In this document: positions 35,201 through 46,677 of the stretch, piece after piece
Layout: every line of letters starts with the position of its first letter
Position numbering within the stretch: position 1 is the first letter of the stretch
Source of the DNA: Lunularia cruciata
Taxonomy: Eukaryota; Streptophyta; Marchantiopsida; Lunulariales; Lunulariaceae
Direction: 5' to 3'
DNA: 64,000 nucleotides
NCBI GenBank assembly: GCA_948567375.1
Contig: OX419756.1
Coordinates: 26,984,333-27,048,332, forward strand
The notes under the pieces: model-generated
The model's input: only the letters and a program-made list of their open reading frames with translations
What the model was told of the DNA's origin: nothing
Databases searched by the model: none
Program-made: the position numbers and the translations under genes

Positions 35201-37870
35201 TGGCTCATTAAGTGGTCGATTTCCCGTTGACTTTATTTCTCTACATGTGCTGTTTATCTGTTACCGTTTATTCGAGCATGCTACTTGTATATAGGTGTTG
35301 CTCTTTAAATGTTTCTAGGGTGTGTTTACGTCTGCTTACATTCGGTCAGTAGTTTCCATTTCATCTCTTTTCCCTGTTTTATACTAGTTTTGACTAGCAC
35401 ATGTTTTGTATACATTCCATATCATGCATCTCATTTGCATTCGATGAGTTATGGATCTCCCGTTCCTTGAACGGCTTCTGTCGTCATTTTTCCATATCTA
35501 TATACTTCTGCTCTCATCTCCTAATATCCAACCCTACATTTCATCTGCATTTCATATGCGATTAATGAATTCTGGATCCCCCGTTCTTCAAACGGCTTCT
35601 ACTCTCTTATGTCCTCATATCCAATCCCGTCTAGCGTCGCTCCAACTGAGCCAAGATCCCATCCACTCACAGTCGCCCCCAGCCATCCTCCACTGAAGCG
35701 ATTTTCCTTTACGTGCTCAATACTTTCCCTTCGCTTCCGAATGGATCTTCCTACTCGCTCGATGAGTCTCCTGTGCTTTCAAATTCAGATGCTTCATCGG
35801 TTTCTGTTCTTGATGGCTGTTTTTCCTCTTACATAATACATACTAGCTCACTGCAGATGCTACTTATGCAATTGGTCAATTGTCTTTCTTGTTTATCTTT
35901 TTGAATCAGTTATGCCTATCTTCCGCCTCGTATTTCCTTGCTTAGGTTACCTTCAATTCAATTTTTATCCGTTCATGCTTGCATTTCATTTCATTCATAT
36001 GTATGTTCCCTACTAACTGGGTTCTTGATCCCCCTTTCTTCGAACGGGTTCTGCTCCCATTGCTCAAATATGCTAGAAAACATTCTTTATTTGGTCACTT
36101 AGATCAGCTTCCTTCATTTTGCTTTCCTTTCTTCTTTGCATTTTGCTGCGTCCATATGCATGTTTCCGGTTCGTGCTAAGTGCGTTCTGGATCCCCGGTC
36201 ACCGAACGGTGTCTGCTCCCATTGCTCAAATATGTCAAAACCGTGTATTGAACGGTGTTCTAACGAACGGGTTCCATATTCTTATTTCAAGGGCTCGAGT
36301 TACGCATACTTAACCCACTATGTAGCTGAGAGTTATAACAATCTTTACTGGGTTGGCCTCATATGTCAGAGACAGTCAGTCCATGTCAGACGTGGGTATG
36401 GAAACGGGTTGTTTACAACGGGTCCTCTATTTCATTACGTAACACACCTCAAAACACATTTGTTGGAACTGGTGTTTTTATCGTTTTAACTGTATTTTGA
36501 TACTTCTATTGAACGGTTGGTGATTTCAGGGGAGTACGACCGTTTGGTGTGTCCCTCTTGGTAGCTGGTTACGATGACAACGGTCCTCAACTTTACCAGG
36601 TATTATTCTTTTGGTCTTGAAACTGAATGCGTGCAAGATTCTTTTAATTTCTTCCATAAGGACCCTTAAAGTGCCCTGTGTTCCTTCTCATGTTCCTTCC
36701 CCATCTGACCGTCTTATTGTCTTGGGAGCAAGTCGCGTCCTGCTAATATCGTCCTACAGTGAGCTTCTCCCTCGTTTCTACGTTGGGTGATGGAATTGGC
36801 ATATCTTCTTGCGCCTGAAGCAGCGTATTCTGGGAAGGCGACAGTTTTGTGGTTGCGGTGCATCATGAGGGCAGAAGGTTGAAGATAGGTTTTTCTGTTG
36901 GTTGACGATGGATGAGTATCTGAAATTTTTTGTTGAATGTTTTACGTCTTGGTTGTGACCAGGTTGACCCCTCAGGTTCTTACTTCTCATGGAAGGCTTC
37001 TGCAATTGGGAAGAATGTTTCAAATGCCAAAACCTTTCTAGAGAAAAGGTTAGCTCAGCGAAAATTTGATGTACCCTTTTTGCTTTTTACACTAACGCTT
37101 CTAGGCTGTAGTGCTGACTGCTCAAATGTCTTTTATGAGTAGTTCAAATCAAATGTCTGTCTAGAAGTCATTTTTGATCCAAAGTCCACCCACTCACACC
37201 TGCGGCTTTAGTGAAGTCATTAAAGTTGCGTACAATGGTCATCAGTTGTGGTTTGAGCTTTGGGGTTTTGTATATGGTAAAGTTTACTCGTCGGTTTTTC
37301 GTTCTGATGGAACTAATTTTGGGACTTTGAGCATCATTAACACGGCTCAACTTCGTGATCTAGATACACTGACGACATGGAGTTGGAGGACGCAGTTCAT
37401 ACGGCGATTCTTACTCTGAAAGAAGGGTACATTGTTATTTCCATCCCTATCTTTGCACATGAAATGATTTCATCACTGCCGAATATTCAATATGCACAAA
37501 TGTGCTCATTTGACTCCCGTGCTCGTTGTTATAACCAATGCAGGTTTGAAGGTCAAATATCAGGAAAGAACATCGAAATTGGCATTGTTGGTGCCGACGG
37601 CGTTTTCAAGTACGTGTTTTCAAGTGTTGTTGCACATATGGTCGTGTTATTTTATTTGGCATGCAGTGTGTTTGCGACTTTGTGTGCTATATCGTGACAA
37701 GTCAAGTCCTGTTGCTCTCGTGGGTGCAAAACCTCTTCAAGGGATTTGATTCCGAAGACGGTTGATTTCTAAAATTGGGTGAGTTTTACGGCCCTAACAG
37801 CCAAAATATGCTGCCTTGCAGAGTCCTAACTCCGGCCGAGGTTGATGATTATCTAGCGGAGGTGGAGTAA
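29255..37870 (+). CDS. PAB1: 20S proteasome subunit alpha type-2
   Basis: Eleven coding exons with GT-AG introns: 29255-29295, 29553-29629, 29725-29789, 29924-29970, 30356-30431, 30679-30746, 36530-36599, 36963-37048, 37364-37426, 37544-37609 and 37822-37870. Together they make 708 nt, 235 aa plus stop, the usual plant length. The N-terminal alpha-subunit signature reads '[20 protein letters not shown]'. Later markers are '[10 protein letters not shown]', '[10 protein letters not shown]', '[17 protein letters not shown]', '[11 protein letters not shown]', '[10 protein letters not shown]' and '[14 protein letters not shown]'. The protein is a structural subunit of the outer alpha ring of the 20S core; alpha subunits are not proteolytic. 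Odd points: intron 6 is 5783 bp and built of repeats, while the others are below 450 bp; and the usual 'VVYSGMGP' is 'VVHSGMGP'. The symbol follows the Arabidopsis family name; the copy number in this species is unknown. Confidence 0.97.
31080..31690 (+). repeat. Long intronic repeat, unit A
   Basis: Shares, in the same order as units B and C: GTTCCACTCC with CCC-rich following sequence, GTGTTCCTACCCAACTCCAG, CATGCACTGCTTC, the block ATTATGCCTTCGCTGCAGG followed by TTCGATGCATT, and the short motif GAGTTCTGGATAACTCGTTC at 31649 on. Unit A is the most diverged of the three. Confidence 0.65.
32640..33365 (+). repeat. Long intronic repeat, unit B
   Basis: Begins with GCAACCGATTTTGCCTTGG, which recurs in unit C about 1345 bases later. 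It continues through GCACTGATGAAGTCG, AGGACTCATGCACCCATAGC, GCTCCACTCCTCCC, TCTCGAATTC and ATTATGCCTTCGCTTCAGG, and ends with the short motif at 33319-33363. Confidence 0.7.
33985..34890 (+). repeat. Long intronic repeat, unit C
   Basis: Same order of blocks as unit B: GCAACCGATTTTGCCTTGG at 33997, GCACTGATGAAGCCG, AGGACTCATGTGTTCATAGC, GTTCCACTCCTCCC, TCTCGAATTC, ATTATGCCTTTGCTTCAGG at 34736, and the short motif at 34838-34883. It carries an internal second copy of the GCACTGATGAAG-to-TATACTATAT part at 34230-34370. Confidence 0.7.
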
Positions 37871-39419
37871 GGTATTTAGCGGCGTGGAACTTTTTTTCGC
37901 ATTCTGGAGCATCTACTGCCGGGAGGTGATGTGAGCTAAGCTGCTATGACTAGAAATAAGAAAGCTAAAAACCTGCGGGGTTAGAACTTGTTTGGTCGGT
38001 TGACTGCCCTTGGGGATCCTGGACCTCCGATCAGATAATGTGGCCTAAGAAGTACCCACATTTACAGACAAGGCGTATCCACTAGTCATTGCTTCAGGGT
38101 CGCAAGCTATGACGCGCACCTTACCCTTCTGGTTGCATGATTACCGCTAAGCAGACTTCAGTTGAAGTGATGTCTGGAATCCCAGGGAAGCCTTCATTTT
38201 GCACTCTCCATCAACCGCCCCACCTTGGTAGTATCAAGTTTGACTCAGCCGTAGATGTACATGTCTTTTGACAATGAAGTGTACTATTTTTCCCTTTAGA
38301 GACGGTACTTTATTGGGCTGTCTCCCTGAACAGATTTCTCCTCCAGTGCTTCAATGACGTTTCTTCAAAGGTGTTTATTCGAATGCACTACTGAGCTTTT
38401 CTGTCGGAGGCGAGTCGTAAACTTGAAGGTTATGTAATATGTTTGATGTGATGGCGCCATGAAACACGAATGTAGCGCCTTGTAGCCTTTGGAAACAATT
38501 TTGGGATTTATTGTCAGTAAGGACACCCTTGCAATCTTTGCGGGAACCGTCTCAAATTCCTGGCTTCTTGGTCTCTTCTCAAAGCAGCCATCAAGGTGAA
38601 GAAGATTCGCGATGCAAATATGATGTCAACATTCAAGATGTATCCTTAACAACTTGGAATCAAGAGTTTTGCTTACTAATATCTAATGCCTAAACTTTTC
38701 TAAGAATTGCTTGTGTGCAGAATGTGAGCCACCAACTTTGCAACGTATTTCGGAGTTTTGAGTGTGTCCATAACATGCAGTGGCGACGTTTATTAGAGAA
38801 AGGCAATTGTTAAGCAAACAATGGGGACGTATATTTAAAGAAGTCAATTCATAACCAAACAAGTTCAACACTAAACATGATTCATCACTTGTTTAAGCAG
38901 TTCAAAATAGTTTGGAGTAGTTGATTACACTCGGAGAACACAAGCAAACATGTCAAGCAGGCAAAATAGTTATAGTAGTTGGATCATAGTTCAATAACAC
39001 AAGAAAGGCAAACCACTCGCATAGTATAATGATAAATTGGAAGACACCATAAAACCAAATAAAGATAAAAACTTAGAGGTAAAATAATGGTAAGTCTTAA
39101 TTTTGGAATGAGAAATCTATTCTATTATAGCTAGAGTGTCAAAATTATGTAAGTCAAACAATCTTAATCATTGGAGCATTTGAAAAAGATTAGTTGAGTC
39201 TGATTACTGTTATGAATTGCATTAGCTTGTGCTTCTTTATATAAAGGACATATAATATCTCAAGTAAGTTTTCAAATGACAAAGCAAAAATTATACCTGA
39301 TTATCTAGTATGATAAGTTCTTGCATTATTTCTAATAAAGGTGTCAAAATATTTATCCATAAGTCCATATAACAGCATGGCTAGGAGAATAAATAAGTGA
39401 TCTCATTAGATACTCCTAT
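37871..39419. other. Downstream region of the proteasome gene
   Basis: To about 38500 the composition stays balanced, which fits a 3' untranslated region; I cannot place the polyadenylation site. Beyond about 38870 the sequence becomes AT-rich. Small open frames (38511-38693, 38683-38871) have no recognised product. Confidence 0.45.
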
Positions 39420-40100
39420 ACTTGTAGATTTTGGTTATTGTTGACTTGCCGTCCATCCAAGAGAATGGATACACTCTCAGTCCATCAATCATTCCTTCCA
39501 AAACTAATTCACATGTGAGATACACAACCACAATACGTGATATAGTCTCATAATCATCTTGAAATCGATGCTAGTTTACTCCGTTCAATACACGAGGCAA
39601 TGTATATACATGCTTCTTCCAAGTGAAGTGTACGCTATATCATACCACTGCAAACACTATATCTCTTACAATATCATGGGTAACTATACTCTTTCCTCCA
39701 AAAAGGCAACAAGTCCTATAGACTCCTATTGCATTTAAGGTAGTGCAACACTCACAAATGAGACTTGAAGATACCCGTAGATATACCAAATCTAGGTGGA
39801 ATCACATAGTTGGTGTGAATCCTAGCTAATACAAGGTAGAGCTACGATCCAAAAGCTTACACCCTTGCCAAGGCAAGAGAAAAGATGTGCATTAGTAGCA
39901 TGAAGACTAAATGTGTCAACTAGAAGAGAATTTAAAACTTAATGAAATTGACTAGTCAAGGAAAATTGCTAGTCCAATATGAAGATAAAGAGTACAAAGG
40001 ATGGAGAATCATCTTACGCTTGAGTGCACAAACCATCTCTTGCGGTTGACAAGAGATTGTTTACCACAATAGCACTTTGAGTGAAGAAAGATCTCTCCTC
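39420..40100 (-). mobile_element. Fragment of the R2-like non-LTR element, reversed
   Basis: Aligns with 9770-10400 along its length: CCATCCAAGAGAATGG, ACCACAATACGTGATATAGT, CAAACACTAT, TTTCCTCCAAAA, CACCCTTGCCAAGGCAAGAG and others. It covers the knuckle and part of the endonuclease-like region. Many C-to-T type changes make it one of the older copies. The 3' hairpin is missing. Confidence 0.7.
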
Positions 40101-42409
40101 CATCTCAATTGCATGCATATCTAAAACTAGCTTACCAACAACAATAAAATGGAAAGAAATTAAAGTTATTAGAGTGCCAAACTACAAAGCTGCTACAATT
40201 GAAGTCTCTTCCATAGATAGAGATAGAGGTACTACACATGTATTTAAAATTGGTAGAGATAAGTGCAAAGTCCTTTTTTGTAACTCAAAATTCCTTTTTC
40301 TAATAATATCACAAATGACTCTGACAATTATTAAAGGGTTCTCAAATGTAATAAGAAAATTGGAGAATGATATAAAGTAGGTTAATTGGTTGATGGATAA
40401 TAATACAAGAAAGAGTGTATTAAATGCATAGTAGAGATCTACTAATACAGAAAGGTCATCCATATAAAATTTATCCTCCAAAAGGGCAATATTTTAAAAG
40501 ATATGTTATCAAATACTTATATCTTCCATTCCAAGAATGTGTAAGCCATCTATAAGGTAATATACCACTTCAAGAGCTAGAGGAGGAAGAATTGAAAGAG
40601 ACCATGCTAAATATCTTGCTCTAACATCTTGACTTCTAATTTTACAAGATGAAACTTGGTAGTCATGTGGTTAAAAGCTTACTTAGTATAATTTATTGTG
40701 CACACAATTTGTATATAACTTACAAGGAAAGAAATACATAATTATTTTTAATATAGCTAAAATAGTAAAAAAACAAGCTGAAATGATTTGTGGCAAATAA
40801 TCATCACCTTAAAGAATTTCCTTATCATGTAATGCAGTTGACTAAAGAACAAGAACTCCTTTGCATAAGAAGCCTTGTTGGTAGCAAAGAGGAAAAGCAA
40901 AATCAAAGAAAGACCACACAAAGTTCTGTTACGGTTCTAATCTTTATCTTTACAAAAACTCACCAAGGATCCATCATTTTCCCTATAACTCTTTATAGAA
41001 TCAAGATATTAAGCACTCTAATAACTTGATCAATATACTCGGAAAGGTCAAAAAAAGGATTAACATAGAATATATAATCCAAGATATCAACAATATCAAT
41101 GTCTAAATGGCATTCTAATTGATCCCATCAAATCCTTATAAATATTTTCCATATAATCAATATACTTGAAAAGGTCAGAAAAAAGATTAATATAGAGTAT
41201 ATAATTCAAGATATAAATGATATCGATGTGTATATTGTCACCTACTTCACTTGAGCATTCTAATTGATCCCATCAAAATCCTTATAAATATATTTTATAT
41301 GATCTTTACAGTTTGTAAAGTGAAGAGTACATAATACAAAATCATTGTACATTTTTTTTACTCTTTCCTCCTTGCAAGATAAAGTGTCCATAATACATAT
41401 TACTGATCAGGTTGTATCTCGTTTTGCTTAGATAGTTTCATACGGGGAACTAAAGCTATAACAACTACAAGAATAACAATAATAATCCAAAATACTCCAT
41501 TTTCAATCTTTGCATACTAATAAGATGTTCCATTTTTTTTATCTCCATATACCTAAAAACCACAACTCACTCGTCTCCAATCTCCGTATGAGTAATTGTG
41601 AACTTTTCAAACTCTAAAAACTATAAACTTGTATGATTTATATTTTCCAAATCCATATCTTTTAACTAAATTTCAATATAACAAATCAAATAAATTAGAA
41701 ATTTTTTTTCCAGTCCATCATTCTCCAACTAAATTAATCTCTCAAAATCTAAATAAACATTTAGCTATAAGATTCTTCATAACTTTTAATTTGACTTCCA
41801 ATATATCTAGAATTGGAAAAGCACAAAAATTAACAATTTATTTAGAAAATGTATCTTAATATACCATAACCAAGTCCTCTTTTGTTTGATTGTCTCTCTT
41901 CCCATGGGCCTTCATGCATATCTTGTCTCTCTCACTTCCGCTTTGCAATCTCAAAGTAGAATTTTAACATCTTATGCATATCTTGTCTCTCTTACTTATG
42001 TGTTGCAACTGCAAGGTAGAATTTTAACAATGAACAATCAAGAGATAGAATTGGTATACAAGGGGATTTCAATTTGGCCATTTTGGCTTCCCATACAATA
42101 ATTTATGAGACGCACACTAAATCATTACGGGGCATGGGAGGAATTCCATGGATTATACAAGAGGTACTCACGTAACTCTATAAAAGTTAACAGGTCATGT
42201 TTTTCATGATTTGTATAAAGTTTTGGTTTACATGATGTCCTATAGAATCTGATGCCCAATAAGTTGACAGCCCACCTTGATGCCCACCTTGACCCCAAGA
42301 AAATAGAATCTCAACCCTAGAATTTGACAACCCCTTTCACAAACGGTCGAGAGAGGGAGGAGGAATTTGAGAGACATGGGGAATTAAGAGAAAATAATAT
42401 TGAGTGATC
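40101..42409. other. AT-rich spacer with two short tandem duplications
   Basis: No gene recognised; the open frames at 40081-40380 and 40790-41029 show no domain. One duplication (41032-41155 and 41158-41302) shares CATTCTAATTGATCCCATCA. A second has exact 60-base spacing: ATGCATATCTTGTCTCTC at 41914 and again at 41974, each unit ending in GTAGAATTTTAACA. Confidence 0.6.
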
Positions 42410-43345
42410 ATTTCACATTGAGAATGATTGTTCACAAATTTTCATTTCTGATCTCTTGGTATCATGCTTCAGTTCCATGGGAACTTAGTTAAAAAAAATT
42501 TTGAGATCAGAATTGAAAGTATGAGAGTTTATAGTTTTTAGGGTTTGAAGGGGTAATATTCACTCATGTGAGTTGGGATGTGCGTGGTTTTGCAAGTATG
42601 GGGAGATATGGAGAGGAGCATCCTGTGTTATGATCATTATTCTTGTGCTACCCATGGCTAAATTTTCCCATGTGTGGCCACCTAGAGCAGCTTAGGATAC
42701 ACCATGTCAGGTATGTCACCAATGCTTTACCTCGCAAGTATAGACCCGTGTGGGAAGGATGTAGAAGGATTATGATTGGACCACTTGGATGCTCACGTGA
42801 TGCAAGCAACCATATCAATAGTGGTGGCACTTGGGATTATGCACACTTCCTCTATCCTCTTGTTGACCGTTCAAAGGATATTGATCAAGTTGTGGGAGTG
42901 GTTAGCATCTCAAGCGGGTTGTACTTTGGATTATTTGAGAATAGTCTTCCATGTCCATGTCTATTCTATAGGATACCTTGTACACTTGATGATGAAGATA
43001 GATAGGATTTTTGGCTACCACTTGATCTTTTAGCATGTGAATCCTTGGATGAGTTAGCATGGTTCTTATTCCTCTTTATTCCCTCTATGATGCCGTCATT
43101 ATGCTAGAGGGAGACATGCGGGGCATATAGAGATGACTATTAGTTTTTATCAATTCCAAGCAGGGGATTGGGCTGCCCTACATGAGGAGTTAATTAGGGC
43201 TACATGTTTCAAGAGATAAGTTTTGACACAAGATACCATTGATCCTACTTGATTATGACAATATAGGACATTGGATCAAGTGGGAAAGTTTAGTAGAGTA
43301 GCACAAGCAGTACACCCTTTGTCTAGGGTTAGTCCTACTAATGAA
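42410..43345 (+). mobile_element. 5' part of a second long R2-like non-LTR copy
   Basis: Matches 25480-26420, including the 5' untranslated region (AATTTTCATTTCTGATCTCTTGG; TATGAGAGTTTATAG) and the start of the coding frame. The C2H2 finger region is decayed. Similarity stops near 43345, where a Ty3/gypsy element begins. The remainder of the same copy seems to resume at 47836, with about 450 bases lost. The open frame 42643-43005 is a remnant of the N-terminal part. Confidence 0.8.
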
Positions 43346-43829
43346 TACAATCAACTTTTTGAATAAAATCAGCTTGTCTGAGGAACCCTTGGTACTTTTG
43401 GTTGTAACTTATGAAGAATGATAGACATGTTGCATCTATGTGTTAATAAATTAGATAGAATGGGGGCTGTGTGATAGAGCAATAACCACGGTGGCAATGC
43501 CGGAGGTCATCATTGCTATAACATCAAATAGAGCACCAATTGTTGGATGACAAAGATCATTGATGACAAGAGCACGTAGAAAAGATACCAATTTGAGAAG
43601 AAGAAGACCAAATCTGATTTCCAAAACCCAAATTTTTTGAAGGCAAGAATCTTCTAGGTTTAATGTAAAATTTTGTGTTTGACTACAAACATTATTTTGA
43701 AGCTACAAATCTTCAAGATAAACAAAAATAGATTCTCTTGGCTTCCAACCAATTGGATAGAGTAGCAAAGCTATGGTGGTGATTTTGAGTCGAGCAAGTT
43801 GAATGGAGAATTGATACAACAATCTTGAC

Positions 43830-44330
43830 ATGGGAAAAATTCAAGAGTGCAATAATTGGTCTATTCCAAACTATAAATGCCACATGAACTACATGAGATA
43901 GGTTGGCAAAGTTGAAGCAGATTGGCTTTGTAAGAAGTTATATCACCCAATTCCAAAACACCATCATGCAAATTCTAGATATACTAGAAGGTGAAGCTTT
44001 GGATTGATTTGTGAGGGGCTTGAAGTCACAAATCAAATTAGAGGTAATTATGCAAGATCCACAACACTTGGAAGAAGCTATGAAATTAGTGGAACACTTT
44101 GATTCCTTGGTTGCAACAACTTAGTATTGACCTTGACCTCGACCTCAACCTCGACCTCCATAAAACCTACCAATACACTACACATGGGTGGAGTAGCTAA
44201 CACCAATGGAGATTGATGCCTTCAACAGAGACCACTTGGCACTATAGATAGAGAAAAACTATGACAAAATGGTGGTTGTTTCTATTGTCACCAAATTGGA
44301 CATCATATTGCTGAATGTATATTCAAGAAT
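43830..44330 (+). pseudogene. gag remnant with CCHC knuckle
   Basis: The typical gag block is readable with stops: 'TWEKFKSAIIGLFQTINAT', then 'DRLAKLKQIGFVRSYITQF', 'GEALD', 'FVRGLKSQIKLEV', and 'LEEAMKLVEHFD'. The knuckle C-X2-C-X4-H-X4-C reads 'CFYCHQIGHHIAEC'. It would have packaged the element's RNA. Confidence 0.75.
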
Positions 44331-44354
44331 GGGTGACCTTGACAAGTTGCCTAG

Positions 44355-44820
44355 ATGGAGTTTGTAGAGCAACATGATCAAGGAAATGAGGAAATCCTAG
44401 TAGGAGATTTTGAGCCTTTTATTGGAAACTTGATTAATTCCAATGGGATTAAAGGCTTGACCTATGCAAGTTTGCTTCACTTGCAAGGTATGATATATGA
44501 TCGTGGGTCTAGGATTTTTGTTGATTTGGGAAGTTTAAGAAAATGCTTATCCATGCAATTAACAAAGGAATTACACATTCTTATCAAGCAAGTAATTGGA
44601 AGTAGATTGATGATGGGAGATAAGAAAAGGTTTGGCATTCTGTACCTTGCATCCTATTACCTTCAAGATTGGGAAAGAGTATTTGGAGTGTATGAGGTTT
44701 GTAGTGGCACCTCTACACTATGATGTCATTCTAGGTTACCTTGGCTTGAATATCATAAGGTTCAATTTGATTGGAACCAATGACAAATTCAAGTACACCA
44801 AGTTAGGAATTTCTGATTAG
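44355..44820 (+). pseudogene. Aspartic protease region remnant
   Basis: Positioned between gag knuckle and RT as in Ty3/gypsy elements. The readable part 'RIFVDLGSLRKCLSMQLTKEL' corresponds to the usual V-D-S-G-S-T-H-N-F block; the catalytic D is present but the following S-G is L-G, so an active site is unlikely. Confidence 0.6.
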
Positions 44821-45099
44821 GTTTTTTGGCACCTCTGAGTAAGACATCTAAGAATAGTCAATCCCAAGATAGGAAGTTTGTCTAGAAGTTAGCCATAGAG
44901 CAAGCTTTGAAGGGAGATGAGTCCCAAGATTAGAAGTTTGTCAATGAAGCAGCCACATAGCAAGCTTTGGAGGAGGATACGTCTATTTTTGTGGTATGGA
45001 TCAAGCCAATTGTACAAGGAGAATCTGAGGAGAGTAAAGAACCTCATCAAGAAATGGCTGATCAAATAGTTTAGGAGTTTGCTGACGTGTTTCCAAATG

Positions 45100-46430
45100 A
45101 TCAGCCGTAGGGATTACCCTCTGATCATGGTATGTTCTTCAAGATTGAGTTATTTTTGGGGAGTACTCCAATGAGTAGACCAATCTCTCGACTCTCACCA
45201 AAGGAGTTGGAGGAGTTGCAAACAACACTTATGGAGTTATTGGAGAAGGGTTTCATACAACATAGTACATCTCTTTATTGAATAACAGTACTATTCATTC
45301 CAAAGAAGGATGGAGGAATTTGTTTTTGTATTGACTACTGTGAGCTCAATAAAAGAACAATGAAGAATGCATATTCCTTGCCTCAAATTGATGACTTGCT
45401 TGATCAATTGAGTGGAGGATGGTACTTCTCCAAGTTGAATCTTTGCAATGGCTATTTGCAAATCCCCATTGATAAGGAGGATGTGCAAAAGATTACCTTT
45501 TGCACAAGGTATGGTCATTTTTAGTGGAGTGTTCTTCCCTTTGGCCTCAATAATCCAATAGTCTTCATGGATTAGATGCATCAAGTGTTGGATGGACTAT
45601 TAGATCAGTATGTGATAGTGTTCTTGGATGATATCTTAATCTATAGCAAGATAAAGGTAGAACACATGAATCACGTGTGAGAAGTCCTAAGACATCTACA
45701 AAAGTCAAAATTTTAGTGCAAGAAGTTGAAATGTATCTTTTGGCACAAGGAAGTTACCTTCTTGGATCACAAGATCTCATTAGAGGGGATCAAGATGGAA
45801 GAGGAGAAAATCAAGGCCATTATTTGATTGGCCTACTCCAAAGGATGCCGTAAAAGTACATGCATTTAATAGATTTGCCAATTTTTATCGATGGTTCATC
45901 CATTATTATGCTCATGTGGCCGCATCATTGATTGATCTCTTAGAAAAGAGCTTGACCTTTCAATGGACCACCAAGCACAAAGAAGTATTCCATAAGCTGA
46001 AACATATGGTGTCTTCAAGACACATTCTTCAACCATATGATCCTCAACTACCTTGTGAGGTTGATTTTGATGCTTCTAACTTTGCAATTGGAGCCGTGTT
46101 GCAATAGGAATTCCCAGATGGATTGAATCCCATTGCCTTTATATCTCATTTACTAAATACGACTGAAATGAATTACTCTACTCAAGATCAACAAAAACTT
46201 GCAATGGTATATGCCAGCAAGGTATAGAGGCATTATCTCTTGGGGAAACAAGTGATCATGCAAACTGATCACAAACTATTGTTGTAGACAATACACTTGG
46301 AACACATGAAGAGTTGAAATCATTGATTGGAAGAACAACTACAATTTTTTGACATCAAACTTGAGTACAAACCCGATTGGTTCCATGTCATCCCTGATGC
46401 CCTATCACAATGACTTGATTTGTAGTCTTT
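45100..46430 (+). pseudogene. Reverse transcriptase and RNase H remnant
   Basis: Readable motifs are 'GSTPMSRPISRLSPKELEEL', 'FIPKKDGG', 'YSLPQIDDLLDQL', 'FSKLNLCNGYLQI' and 'FLDDILIYSK' (catalytic pair near 45622). RNase H follows with 'VDFDASNFAIGAVLQ' near 46060, keeping the first aspartate, and 'QTDHK' near 46263. In-frame stops are scattered. The minus-strand open frame 45291-45584 is a shadow. Confidence 0.8.
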
Positions 46431-46453
46431 TCTTCTCATCACGGCGGTAGTTA

Positions 46454-46630
46454 CAATGATATCAGTTGACTCCAAAGTCAAAATCAAGTTTAAGACTTTG
46501 GACTCTACAACACGATCCTTTCTTTTAGATGGTAGAAATTCATCTTGTTGAATTGGTGAGTTTTTTGACCTTCTACCATTTGAAAGAAAGGATCTTGTTG
46601 ATTTGACTTTGGAGTCAACTGATATCATTG
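46454..46630. repeat. Inverted repeat replacing the integrase core
   Basis: The outer arms of about 29 bases pair perfectly (left arm: AATGATATCAGTTGACTCC then AAAGTCAAA). An inner pair GATCCTTTCTTTTAGATGGTAGAA matches TTCTACCATTTGAAAGAAAGGATC with slight change. The integrase zinc finger and the first catalytic aspartates, which should lie between RNase H and 46678, are absent. The open frame 46320-46643 (minus) is an artefact of the repeat. Confidence 0.75.
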
Positions 46631-46677
46631 TGTGATTCAACATCCACCATACTAATTAGGATGAATATATTGCAACT

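Larger units (their letters stand above)
31646..36240 (+). repeat. Short intronic motif with CGTTC...GAACG hairpin, about 11 copies
   Basis: The core is GAGTTCTGGATC-CCGTTC-loop-GAACGG-CTTCTGCTC. Copies begin near 31646, 33319, 33770, 33898 (partial), 34838, 34946, 35010, 35441, 35564, 36018 and 36181. The stem is kept in several diverged copies: CCGTTCCTAGAACGG, CCGTTCCTTGAACGG, CCCTTTCTTCGAACGGG, and ACCGAACGGT. Copies often follow ATATGCA-TTAATGAG and precede CTCATxTCTxxATATC, or end in TCAAATATGTCAAA. Confidence 0.75.
30747..36529 (+). other. 5.8-kb repeat-built intron 6 of the proteasome gene
   Basis: The donor is GTAAGC after TCAGG and the acceptor is TTTCAG before GGGAGTACG. The intron is rich in T and C on the sense strand and unlike the AT-rich transposons outside the gene. 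Two layers of repetition are visible: long diverged units of roughly 1.3-1.7 kb and a short hairpin-bearing motif found about eleven times. The many small open frames within it (for example 31232-31591, 32251-32523, 34192-34470) carry no recognisable domain and are taken as chance. Confidence 0.9.

Noticed and set aside
40081..40481. Two opposed 99-aa open frames
   Set aside because: AT-rich sequence with no domain, no composition change and partial overlap with a decayed non-LTR fragment.
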